Assembly: GCA_041750975.1 (NCBI GenBank)
Contig: JBGSYN010000107.1
Coordinates: 1 to 25,353 of the forward strand
Length of the DNA stretch: 25,353 nt
Direction: 5' to 3'
Source: JBGSYN01 sp041750975
Lineage (GTDB): Bacteria > Pseudomonadota > Alphaproteobacteria > Geminicoccales > Geminicoccaceae
Shown here: positions 8,141 to 16,050 of the stretch, piece after piece
Position numbering within the stretch: position 1 is the stretch's first letter
Layout of the letters: every line of letters starts with the position of its first letter
Translations under genes and position numbers: made by a program
Notes under the pieces: generated by a model
The model's database searches: none
The model's input: the letters and a program-made list of their open reading frames with translations, nothing else
Told to the model about the DNA's origin: nothing

Positions 8141-9028
8141 TCAGCTTTGGGTGCTGTCCGAACCGGCTGAGAGGCCGAAGAAACTGCGAATCGCCTCGAA
8201 GTTCGCCTCGACGATCTCGCGTCCGTTCAAGGTGGCGCAGCCTAGACCGCGCGCCGCCGCGAGGAAGGGCGAGATGTCAGGCTCGAGAATGACGTCGATC
8301 GCCAGCATATCGCCGTGCAGGCTCTTCGGATCGATCGGATAGGGGTCTTCGGGCCCCATGCCCAGAGGTGTGCAATTGATGATGATGCCGTGGTCCTGTG
8401 CGGCGGGTTCGCCGATTTCGACCTCAAGCCCCGCATAGGCCGTCCGTAGATCCGTTTCCAGTCGGCGAGCGCTTGCCATGTCCCGATCATGGAGGGTTAT
8501 GGCGGCAATGCCGGCACTGGCCAGGGCAAAGGCAATGGCGCGTCCGACGCCGCCGGTCCCGACTTGCAGGACGGACTGGCCGTCAAGCTTGCGCGCATCG
8601 CCGAGCAGCCTTTGGACGCAGGCATAACCGTCGAACATGTCGCCCAGCCAGGCGCCGTCCGGCTCGCGCCTGATGGCATTGATGGTGCCGGCTTCGCGGC
8701 CGCGCTCGCCGAGCCGGTCGACGAGGTTTGACATCGACGGCTTGTGCGGCACCGTCACGACCAGGCCTTCGAGATTTCGCGTCGCCGAAACGCCGTGCCA
8801 CCAGGCGCTCAGATCGTCCACCGCGACGTGAAACGGGACCAGCACCGCGTCGAGACGTTCGCCTTCGAACATTGCATTGAAGAGACCGGGCGATGCCACC
8901 TGGGCGATGGGATCGCCGACAATGCCATAGAGGCGGGTGCGGCCGGAGATGGTCCCTGGTGCGCGGATCTCGGATTGAGCCAATCGGGTCTGCCTGCAGC
9001 TATCATTGGGAGGGCCCTGATACAGCAT
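8141..9028 (-). CDS. Shikimate dehydrogenase-like (AroE family) oxidoreductase
   Basis: NAD(P)-dependent dehydrogenase of the shikimate/quinate dehydrogenase family, 295 aa from ATG 9028; the first ~30 residues may not all be translated. The substrate half contains VTVPHK with catalytic Lys96, Asn117 in 'TINAIR', and Asp133 in 'GDMFDG'. The Rossmann motif is VGTGGVGRA (156-164). The usual shikimate-binding 'HSxSPxxHN' is 'QVASPGLFN' and the usual 'GxNTDG' is 'GDMFDG'. The first carboxylate-binding Ser and the NT pair are therefore lost. This makes a substrate other than shikimate likely (quinate-like or a cluster-specific hydroxy acid). It is divergent from the FAD oxidase gene with a ~65-bp intergenic space, which fits a catabolic rather than a biosynthetic role. 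Confidence 0.82.
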   Translation of the reverse strand: MLYQGPPNDSCRQTRLAQSEIRAPGTISGRTRLYGIVGDPIAQVASPGLFNAMFEGERLDAVLVPFHVAVDDLSAWWHGVSATRNLEGLVVTVPHKPSMSNLVDRLGERGREAGTINAIRREPDGAWLGDMFDGYACVQRLLGDARKLDGQSVLQVGTGGVGRAIAFALASAGIAAITLHDRDMASARRLETDLRTAYAGLEVEIGEPAAQDHGIIINCTPLGMGPEDPYPIDPKSLHGDMLAIDVILEPDISPFLAAARGLGCATLNGREIVEANFEAIRSFFGLSAGSDSTQS

Positions 9029-9092
9029 GAGGGGCCGCCTTGTATATTCGGGCCAGCGGCACGATAGTCAGGGTCGAACAGGGGGATTGCGT

Positions 9093-10487
9093 GTGAATTT
9101 CATGGAGCAAAGCGGCCTCGACGCAGCGTTCGACGCCATCGGCTCCATTCTTGGCGATCGGCTGACCACGTCGCTGGCGGTGCGCGAGCAGCATGGCAAG
9201 GACCAGACCTATCATCCAGGGGCAGTGCCTGACGCCGTCGCCTTCCCGCACACGACCGACGAGGTAAGCGCCATCGTCAGGATTTGCGCCGGTCATCAAG
9301 TAGCGGTGATCGCCCATGGCACGGGCACATCGCTCGAAGGCCATATCGCCGCCCTGCGCGGCGGTATCACGATCGATTTGATGGCAATGAAGCGGGTGCT
9401 CGAGGTCAATGCGGAGGATCAGGATTGCCGGGTCGAGGCCGGGATCACAAGACAGCAGCTCAACGACCATTTGCGCGATACGGGCCTGTTCTTTCCGGTC
9501 GATCCCGGGGCCGATGCCAGTATCGGCGGCATGACCGCGACCCGGGCGTCGGGTACCAATGCCGTCCGCTATGGGACGATGCGTGAGAATGTCCTCGGCC
9601 TGACGGTCGTCATGGCGGATGGCGAGATCATCCGGACGGGCGGCCGAGCCAGAAAATCATCCTCGGGCTATGATCTCACCCGTCTTCTAATCGGCTCGGA
9701 GGGAACACTCGGCGTGATCACCGAGATCCGGCTGCGGCTCTTCGGCATTCCCGAAGCCATTTCGGCGGCCGTCTGTTCGTTCCCGAGCGTCGAAGACGCC
9801 GTCAATACCGTGATCCTCACCATCCAATCCGGGGTGCCGATCGCCCGCGTCGAGTTCCTCGATACCCTGAGCATGAAGGCCTGCGTCGGCTATTCCGGGC
9901 TCGAAGGTTATGCGGTGGCGCCGACCTTGTTCCTCGAATTCCATGGCAGCAACGCGCACGTCGCCGAGCAGACGGAAACCGTCAAGGGGATTGCCGCCGA
10001 TTTCGGGGGCGGCGATTTCCAATGGGCGGCCGGGGCAGAAGATCGCAATCGCCTCTGGCAGGCCCGTCATGATGCCTTTTGGGCCTGCAAGGCGCTTCGA
10101 CCTGGCGCCAGCGCCATCGTCACCGATGTCTGCGTGCCGATTTCGAGACTTGCGGAATGCGTTGCCACCGTCGACGAAGAAATTCGCCGGGCCGGTCTTA
10201 TCGCCCCCATCATCGGCCATGTCGGCGACGGCAATTTTCATCTGGTCATGCTGGTCGATCTGGATGATGCCGACGAGGTGGCGCGCGCCAGGAACCTCAA
10301 TCGGCACATGGTCGAAAAGGCGCTGTCGATGGGCGGTACATGCAGCGGCGAGCATGGCGTCGGCTATGGCAAGATCGGGTTTCTCGACGCCGAGCACGGC
10401 CCTGGAACGATGCGGGCGATGCGCCAGATCAAGCAGGCACTGGATCCCCAGGGCATCATGAACCCGGGCAAGATCGTCGAGATCTAG
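9093..10487 (+). CDS. FAD-linked oxidase, D-lactate/glycolate dehydrogenase family
   Basis: Flavoprotein oxidising a D-2-hydroxy acid (D-lactate, glycolate or similar) to the 2-oxo acid, GlcD/Dld-like. Read from GTG 9093 it has 464 aa. The FAD_binding_4 part contains GTGTSLEGH (76-84), 'VDPGADASIGGMTATRASG' (136-154) and GSEGTLG (201-207). The FAD-oxidase C-terminal part contains GHVGDGNFH, CSGEHGVG and the terminal LDPQGIMNPGK, all hallmarks of the family. The GTG is chosen because GGGGGA lies 6 nt upstream; ATG 9102 is the alternative. A weak promoter-like pair (TTGTAT at 9040, GATAGT at 9063, 17-bp gap) precedes it. The VOC gene follows 26 bp downstream. The substrate is unproven. Confidence 0.92.
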   Translation: MNFMEQSGLDAAFDAIGSILGDRLTTSLAVREQHGKDQTYHPGAVPDAVAFPHTTDEVSAIVRICAGHQVAVIAHGTGTSLEGHIAALRGGITIDLMAMKRVLEVNAEDQDCRVEAGITRQQLNDHLRDTGLFFPVDPGADASIGGMTATRASGTNAVRYGTMRENVLGLTVVMADGEIIRTGGRARKSSSGYDLTRLLIGSEGTLGVITEIRLRLFGIPEAISAAVCSFPSVEDAVNTVILTIQSGVPIARVEFLDTLSMKACVGYSGLEGYAVAPTLFLEFHGSNAHVAEQTETVKGIAADFGGGDFQWAAGAEDRNRLWQARHDAFWACKALRPGASAIVTDVCVPISRLAECVATVDEEIRRAGLIAPIIGHVGDGNFHLVMLVDLDDADEVARARNLNRHMVEKALSMGGTCSGEHGVGYGKIGFLDAEHGPGTMRAMRQIKQALDPQGIMNPGKIVEI

Positions 10488-10513
10488 TCCGTCGTATCGG
10501 ATGGAGATCGGAC

Positions 10514-10969
10514 ATGGCAACCAGGGCCAAACTCGTCGGTATCAATCACGTTGCCATCGAAGTCGGCGATATCGACGAGGCGCTCGACTTCTATGGAAGG
10601 TATTTCGATTTTGCGCTTCGCGGCCGCAGCGATTCGATGGCGTTCATCGATATGGGCGATCAATTCCTCGCCATGAGCGCGCCGCGCGAGCAACCCAAGG
10701 ATACGCAGCGTCATTTCGGTATCGTCGTCGACGACCGGGAGGGCTTACGTGCGCGTCTCGAGGCCGATGGTGTCGAACTCGTCAGTGAGAAACGGCTCGA
10801 TTTCCTCGATCCCTGGGGCAACCGGATCGAGATCGTCGCCTACGACACCATTCAGTTCCTCAAAGCCCGTGCCGTCCTCGAGAAATTAGGCCTCAACGAC
10901 CTCAAAAAGTCCGATGAGGCCATAGCTGAGCTGGCGAAGAAGGGGATCGACGTCCCGGAAGACCCGTAA
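10514..10969 (+). CDS. VOC (glyoxalase/dioxygenase superfamily) protein
   Basis: A 151-aa vicinal-oxygen-chelate protein. His12 (INHVAIEV), His67 (RHFGIVV) and Glu106 (DPWGNRIEIV) sit where metal ligands occur in glyoxalase-fold enzymes, so a divalent metal-dependent lyase, isomerase or dioxygenase activity is possible. A helical charged C-terminal extension (~113-151) follows the VOC fold. The ATG at 10514 has a TGGAGAT site about 6-8 nt upstream. It sits 26 bp after the FAD oxidase and is presumably in the same operon, so it may process an intermediate of the same pathway. The exact reaction cannot be assigned. Confidence 0.83.
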   Translation: MATRAKLVGINHVAIEVGDIDEALDFYGRYFDFALRGRSDSMAFIDMGDQFLAMSAPREQPKDTQRHFGIVVDDREGLRARLEADGVELVSEKRLDFLDPWGNRIEIVAYDTIQFLKARAVLEKLGLNDLKKSDEAIAELAKKGIDVPEDP

Positions 10970-10975
10970 CGCATC

Positions 10976-11920
10976 TCACGCCGGTATCGGCGTAAGGACC
11001 GGCTTGCCGGCGAAATGGGCGTCGAGATTGTCGCGGACCAGGGCGATCATGTTGTGCCGGGTTTCCGGCGAGGCGCCGCCGATGTGCGGTGACAGCACGA
11101 CGTTCTCGAGTGCGATCAGCGCATCGGGAACCACCGGCTCGCCCTCGATGACATCGAGCCCTGCCCCGGCGATGACACCCTCCCGCAGTGCGGCGATCAG
11201 ATCGGCGGTATCGACGACGGTGCCGCGCGCGATGTTGACGAGATAGCCTTCGGGGCCGAGCGCTTGCAGGATCCCTTTGTCGATCACGTGCCGTGTCGCC
11301 GGGCCGCCTGGTGCCGCAACCATCAGAATATCGGCCCATGCCGCGAGGTCCGAGAGGCTGGCGAAGTAGCGGTAGTCGACATCCTGGCGTGGCCGGCGGT
11401 TGTAATAACCGATCGGCATATCGAAGCCGCCGGCGCCGCGCTGGGCCATTTCCATGCCGATATGTCCCAGACCGAAAATGCCGAGCTTCTTGCCGGAGAC
11501 ACGTGGCGGCGTGCGGCGGACCTGCGTCCAGGCACCTTCGCGAATGCCGCGGTCGAGGAGTGGGATGCATCTTATGACGCCAAGCAGCAGGCCGAACGCC
11601 TGATCGGCGACACACGCCGAATTCGTGCCGGGACCATGGGTGACGATAATGCCGTGCTCTCTGGCGGCTGCGGCATCGATATTCTCGAAGCCCGCGCCCA
11701 TCGCACAGATGATCTCGAGATTGGGTATGGCCTCGATGAAGCGCCGCTTGAGCCCATAGGAGCCATTAGTCTGGACGGCGCGAATCCGCGTCAAAACCGG
11801 ATCGTCGAGCAGGCGTTCATGATCGGCCGGGTCCGGCCAGTAATGGAGCGTGTAGTGCTCGGCCAGATGATCCAGGCTCGCCTGCGGCATTTTCAGATTG
11901 ACCAGGACATCGATGCTCAT
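10976..11920 (-). CDS. D-isomer-specific 2-hydroxyacid dehydrogenase
   Basis: NAD(P)-dependent reductase of 2-oxo acids such as glyoxylate or hydroxypyruvate, 314 aa, the usual family length. The Rossmann motif GLGHIG lies at 150-155. The catalytic set is Arg232 (NIARGTVVD), Glu261 (VIEGEP) and His279 (LSPHIGGAS). The substrate-carboxylate loop 'MGAGFENID' is also present. It ends 6 bp from the VOC gene's stop (tail-to-tail) and is divergent from the HpcH/HpaI aldolase across 86 bp. The chemistry is the reverse of the FAD oxidase, so the two may interconvert hydroxy and oxo acids of one pathway. The substrate is inferred from family only. Confidence 0.93.
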   Translation of the reverse strand: MSIDVLVNLKMPQASLDHLAEHYTLHYWPDPADHERLLDDPVLTRIRAVQTNGSYGLKRRFIEAIPNLEIICAMGAGFENIDAAAAREHGIIVTHGPGTNSACVADQAFGLLLGVIRCIPLLDRGIREGAWTQVRRTPPRVSGKKLGIFGLGHIGMEMAQRGAGGFDMPIGYYNRRPRQDVDYRYFASLSDLAAWADILMVAAPGGPATRHVIDKGILQALGPEGYLVNIARGTVVDTADLIAALREGVIAGAGLDVIEGEPVVPDALIALENVVLSPHIGGASPETRHNMIALVRDNLDAHFAGKPVLTPIPA

Positions 11921-12006
11921 AGCGTCATTCCTTTCTCAGCCTCGCTGTCGTCGCTGGGTCACTTCTGACGCTACAATTACGCGGAACAGACGAGGAGGCC
12001 AGTTTC

Positions 12007-12780
12007 ATGAAAGACAATCCCTTGCGTGCGGCGATCGAGCGTGGTGAGCCGCAATACGGCACCTGGATCAACATGATCCGCAACCCGGCCATTCTCACCC
12101 TGCTCAAGAGTGCGGGTTTCGACTTCGCTCGGGTCGATATGGAGCATTCCGCACCCTCCATGGAAACCATCGCCGACATGGCTCTGTTGGCGCGCGCCCT
12201 CGATTTCCCGCTGATGGTCCGGCCGCCCACGGCGAACCGCGAGTGGATTACTCGCCTGCTCGATGTGGGCTGCATGAACCTCCTATGCCCTCAGATCGAA
12301 TCGGCGGAGCATGCGGCGGCGGTGGTCAGGGCGTCACGCTACGCCCCTCTGGGTTTGCGCGGCAGTGGCGGGCTCGGGCCGATGACCGACTTCATGCCCG
12401 ATGCCGATCCGAACCAACGCCGCGCCCACGCCAACGGCCAGGTGTTCGTGGTGGCGATGCTAGAGACCGAAGCTGCGTTCCGGGATCTCGAAGCGATTGC
12501 CGCGATTGAGGGTATCGATGCGCTGACCATCGGCCCGAACGACCTGGCGCAGGACATGGGTGTGCTGGGGACGCCCGAGCAGGACGCGGCACTCGATGTG
12601 AAAAGGGAACTGGTCGTCGACGCTGCTCGGCGCCATGGCAAAACCTGTTCGATGCTGGTGTCGAGCCCGGAGCAGGCGCGGCGGTGGCGCGAGGACGGCG
12701 TCTTGCTGCTCGGCTATTCGAGCGATGTCGATGTCCTCTATCAGGGCTTCAAGAATGCAATGACGGTACTCAGGGATTGA
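12007..12780 (+). CDS. HpcH/HpaI family class II aldolase
   Basis: Metal-dependent aldolase that cleaves 2-keto-3-deoxy or 4-hydroxy-2-oxo acids into pyruvate and an aldehyde, 257 aa. Catalytic His47 (DMEHS), Arg72 (MVRPP), metal ligands Glu153 (MLETE) and Asp179 (GPNDLAQ), and the 'GLRGSGG' loop are all in place and spaced as in HpaI and GarL. An excellent GAGGAGG ribosome binding site precedes the ATG. It is divergent from the 2-hydroxyacid dehydrogenase and followed ~100 bp later by the carbohydrate ABC importer genes. This suggests that the imported compound, after conversion, is cleaved here. The specific substrate is not determinable from the sequence. Confidence 0.93.
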   Translation: MKDNPLRAAIERGEPQYGTWINMIRNPAILTLLKSAGFDFARVDMEHSAPSMETIADMALLARALDFPLMVRPPTANREWITRLLDVGCMNLLCPQIESAEHAAAVVRASRYAPLGLRGSGGLGPMTDFMPDADPNQRRAHANGQVFVVAMLETEAAFRDLEAIAAIEGIDALTIGPNDLAQDMGVLGTPEQDAALDVKRELVVDAARRHGKTCSMLVSSPEQARRWREDGVLLLGYSSDVDVLYQGFKNAMTVLRD

Positions 12781-12882
12781 CCGGATTTTGACTGTCATTC
12801 AAGCGATCTTGCGTTCGCCGCCGGAACCAGCCAAGGTCCAGTCGAATTCGTGACGCTCGATGATTCAGGGAGTGACCAGAAA

Positions 12883-14169
12883 ATGCGAAAAACACTATCG
12901 AGATTGATGGCGGGTGTAACCGCTGCCTGCCTCGCTGCTCCAGCATTTGCCGAGACCATCACCTTCCGTTTCAACGATCCGGAGCATGAGGAGATGCGTG
13001 CGGCGCTCGACGAGTTCGAGGCGATGCATCCCGACATCACGGTCGAAATGGAACGGATCGACTGGGGCAGCGCCCGTGAGCAGTTCTTGCGCGAAGCCGC
13101 AACCGGTGCCGGGCCCGATGTGCTGCAGATCGCCTTCGTCTGGCCGCGCTCATTGGGAGACATCGGCGCCTTGATGCCGCTCGATGATTTCGTCGAAGAG
13201 ACCGGGATCGGTGTCGCCGGCTGGGAGGAGTTCATCGCCCGCGATCTGGCGGTCGGACCGGACGAGAAAATCTACGGCATTCCCTTCACCACCGACACCT
13301 TCGCCCTGGTCTACAACAAAGGAATGCTGGCCGAAGCAGGTTATGATTCCATGCCGACGGACTGGGAATCCTTCCGCGAGATGAGCAAGGCGGTCCATGC
13401 CGCCACCGGCAAGACCGGGTTCGGATTTCCAGCCGGCAGTTGCGGTACGCCGACGATATGGTTTCTCTTGAACTTTTACTGGTGGTCGCACGGCCAGGCC
13501 CTGATCGACGTCAAGGATGACGGCACGTTCTACATGAACATCACGCCCGAGCAGATCGCCGAGGGCTTCGACTACTACAATGATTATCTCCAGGCAGGCG
13601 ACAACCCGAAGGCCAATCTGACCATCTGTCTCTGGGGCTCGCCGGAGCTGATCGAGGGCATGGTCGAGGGCGAGATCGCCGCCGTAAGCGTTCCCGATCC
13701 CGTCGGCATCCAGATCGTCGAGGCATTCAAGGCCCGCTATCCCGACCGCGAGGTGCCGTTCGCAGCCGCACCGCATCCAGCCGATGTCAACGGCTCGAAG
13801 ACCTTCTTCGGCGGCCGCATGATCGGCATCAACGCCAATACCGAGAAGACCGACGCCGCCTGGGAGCTGGTCCAGTTCCTGGCGCAGCCAGATCCGCTCT
13901 TCACCGATCACTACACCAATTATGTACAGCCGCAGCGGCCGATCATGAAATATACGAATTTGCCCGAATCGATCCGCGACGGCTTCAGCGAGCAGCTGCA
14001 ATCGGCTCGCTCCTGGGGACCCTACGGCACGGGTCCGGTCGCCATTCCGTTCATGTGGAATGCCGTCGGCCGCTCGGCGGGATCGGTCTTCATCGGCGAG
14101 AAGAGTTCGGAGCAGGCGGCCCAGGAACTCTATGACGCGATTGCGGGCGAACTGGAGAAAAACCAGTAG
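12883..14169 (+). CDS. Carbohydrate ABC transporter substrate-binding protein (family 1)
   Basis: Periplasmic solute-binding protein of the MalE/UgpB-like CUT1 type, 428 aa from ATG 12883. The signal peptide ends at AFA-ET (residues 1-23). The mature protein shows the family's 'TDTFALVYNKGMLAEAGY' hinge segment and the C-terminal 'GEKSSEQAAQELYDA' helix. The ATG at 12883 has AGGGAG about 10 nt upstream; a GTG 33 nt earlier (12850) is less likely because it would precede the signal peptide. The two permease genes follow immediately. A paralogous binding protein is encoded at 16051-17340. The ligand is presumably the cluster's sugar or sugar acid. Confidence 0.94.
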   Translation: MRKTLSRLMAGVTAACLAAPAFAETITFRFNDPEHEEMRAALDEFEAMHPDITVEMERIDWGSAREQFLREAATGAGPDVLQIAFVWPRSLGDIGALMPLDDFVEETGIGVAGWEEFIARDLAVGPDEKIYGIPFTTDTFALVYNKGMLAEAGYDSMPTDWESFREMSKAVHAATGKTGFGFPAGSCGTPTIWFLLNFYWWSHGQALIDVKDDGTFYMNITPEQIAEGFDYYNDYLQAGDNPKANLTICLWGSPELIEGMVEGEIAAVSVPDPVGIQIVEAFKARYPDREVPFAAAPHPADVNGSKTFFGGRMIGINANTEKTDAAWELVQFLAQPDPLFTDHYTNYVQPQRPIMKYTNLPESIRDGFSEQLQSARSWGPYGTGPVAIPFMWNAVGRSAGSVFIGEKSSEQAAQELYDAIAGELEKNQ

Positions 14170-14211
14170 GCTCGAGCTGACGGTAGCGACTTCAGGCTAG
14201 AGGAGAGCAGA

Positions 14212-15180
14212 ATGGCGACGCATGCGGTCGATGTCGAGATCGACGCGGCGCGGCTGGCATCGCGTCGCGGCTCCCACATTCGCGGCGAGCAGCGCTTCGT
14301 CGTCTTTATGCTGGTGCCGGGGTTTTTCTTCCTGGTCATGTTCTACGTCTATCCGACCGCCTTCAATGTCGTGAATAGCTTCACGGATTTGAGCCTGTTC
14401 GGCCTCAAGCGCGGCGGCGACTGGATCGGTGTCGACAATTATGTCGAGCTTTTGACCAGCAGCGATTTCCGCCGGGTTCTCTGGAACACCGTATTCTGGC
14501 TGACCGGCGTCGGTGTCGCCGTGCGCATCACGCTGGGCCTGCTGCTGGCACTTCTCCTGAATTCGCCGGTGCTCGAGAAATACCGACTGAAGACGATCTC
14601 TCGCGTGCTGCTGCTGGTGCCATGGGCGACGCCGCCGATCGTCGCCATCGTCGCCTGGCGCTGGCTGCTCAATCCGCAATATGGCGACATCAACCAGGTC
14701 CTCCTGGCCCTCGGTCTGGTCGATCAGCCCATCGCCTTCCTTGCCGAAGCCCTCTGGGTCTGGCCGGCACTGATTACCATCATCACCTGGAACACCCTTC
14801 CGCTCGTCACGCTGACCTTCCTTGCCAGCCTGCAAAGCCTGCCCAAGGAGCTGATCGAGGCGGCCGAGGTCGACGGGGCGACGCCGATCCAGCGAATCCG
14901 CTTCGTGATCCTGCCGCATCTGAAGCCCGCGATCATCGTCATGACCTTGATGTCGACCTTCTGGACCTTCAACAATTTCGTCTATGTCTGGCTGACGACA
15001 GCAGCCGGGCCGGGCCTCTACACCAACGTCATGGCGACGGAAGTCTACATCAAGGCCTTCATCGACGGCCGGATGGGCTACAGCTCCGCCGTCGGCGTCG
15101 TCATGGCCGCGATCATGGTGGCGTTCGGCATGCTCTATCTCCGCTACATCGCGCAGCGCGAATTCAGGGAGATTCTCTGA
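14212..15180 (+). CDS. Carbohydrate ABC transporter permease (MalF/UgpA-like)
   Basis: A 322-aa inner-membrane permease of the CUT1 family. After a hydrophilic N-terminus it has about six transmembrane segments from residue ~24 on. The cytoplasmic EAA loop 'ELIEAAEVDGATPIQRIRF' begins near residue 213 and is the docking site for the ATPase. An AGAGGAGAG ribosome binding site lies just upstream of ATG 14212. The gene is 42 bp after the binding protein, and its stop TGA shares one base with the ATG of the next permease, so the three form one operon. No ATPase gene is present nearby. Confidence 0.95.
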   Translation: MATHAVDVEIDAARLASRRGSHIRGEQRFVVFMLVPGFFFLVMFYVYPTAFNVVNSFTDLSLFGLKRGGDWIGVDNYVELLTSSDFRRVLWNTVFWLTGVGVAVRITLGLLLALLLNSPVLEKYRLKTISRVLLLVPWATPPIVAIVAWRWLLNPQYGDINQVLLALGLVDQPIAFLAEALWVWPALITIITWNTLPLVTLTFLASLQSLPKELIEAAEVDGATPIQRIRFVILPHLKPAIIVMTLMSTFWTFNNFVYVWLTTAAGPGLYTNVMATEVYIKAFIDGRMGYSSAVGVVMAAIMVAFGMLYLRYIAQREFREIL

Positions 15181-16046
15181 TGGCCAGTGTCGCCCAAGGT
15201 CTCGCTCCGGCTTTTCGCATCTCGCAACGGACCGGCTTCAACCTGCCGCAGGAACTCCTGATCGTCGCCACAACGATCTTGACACTGATTTTCCTGGTCT
15301 ACCCAACGGCCTGGATCATCCTCGCCTCGTTCAAGACGCCGGCGACGATCTTCTCCGCCACTAATTTCGAACTGACCTTCCAGAACTACGTCTCGCTCTT
15401 CAAGACCGGCTTTGGCCGTTATGTCTTCAACAGCCTCTATCTCTGTATTGCGGCGGTGCTGATTTCCACATTCATTTCGGTGCTGGCCGCCTATACGTTC
15501 TCGCGCATGCGGTTTCGTGGCAAGCGCTACATCTTCAGCTCGGTGCTGCTCGGCCAGTGCTTTCCCTGGATCATTCTGGTAACACCGCTCTTCATCCTGT
15601 TCGCCCGCATGGGGCTCTTGAACAACCATTTCTCCATGCTGTTCGTCTATACGGCGATCTCGATCCCGTTTTCGGTTTATCTGCTGGTCGGTTACCTGGA
15701 ATCGGTGCCGCGCGAACTCGATGAGGCGGCCATTATCGACGGCTGCTCACGCTTCGAGGTGATCTGGCGCATCATCTTTCCGATCATGCTGCCAGGTATC
15801 GTCGCTACCGCGACCTATGCCTTCATGCTGTGCTGGACCGAATATCTCTTCGCCCTGGCCTTTCTAACCAAGACGGACCTGAAGACGATGCCGCTAGGCC
15901 TCTATGCCTTTTTCGGCGAGAACACGGCCGAGTGGGGCAACATCATGGCGGCCTCCGCCCTCACGACATTGCCCACTCTGCTGCTGTTCCTGCCGCTCCA
16001 GACCAAGCTCGCCTCGGGGCTCGCCGCCGGCAGCGTCAAGCAATAA
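15180..16046 (+). CDS. Carbohydrate ABC transporter permease (MalG/UgpE-like)
   Basis: Second CUT1 permease, 288 aa, starting at ATG 15180, which overlaps the previous TGA by one base. It has about six transmembrane segments and the EAA loop 'ELDEAAIIDGCSRFEVIWR' beginning near residue 179, which binds the ATPase. GGGAGA in the end of the preceding gene provides the ribosome binding site. Longer frames reaching back to 14622 are overlap artefacts inside the first permease. Its stop is only 4 bp from the stop of the convergent second binding-protein gene. The ATPase must come from elsewhere, possibly a shared MsmK/UgpC-like subunit. Confidence 0.95.
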   Translation: MASVAQGLAPAFRISQRTGFNLPQELLIVATTILTLIFLVYPTAWIILASFKTPATIFSATNFELTFQNYVSLFKTGFGRYVFNSLYLCIAAVLISTFISVLAAYTFSRMRFRGKRYIFSSVLLGQCFPWIILVTPLFILFARMGLLNNHFSMLFVYTAISIPFSVYLLVGYLESVPRELDEAAIIDGCSRFEVIWRIIFPIMLPGIVATATYAFMLCWTEYLFALAFLTKTDLKTMPLGLYAFFGENTAEWGNIMAASALTTLPTLLLFLPLQTKLASGLAAGSVKQ

Positions 16047-16050
16047 GGGC

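Noticed and set aside
11921..12006. Isolated TACAAT (11972) as a promoter for the aldolase
   Set aside because: No acceptable -35 element at the right distance; left as unassigned.
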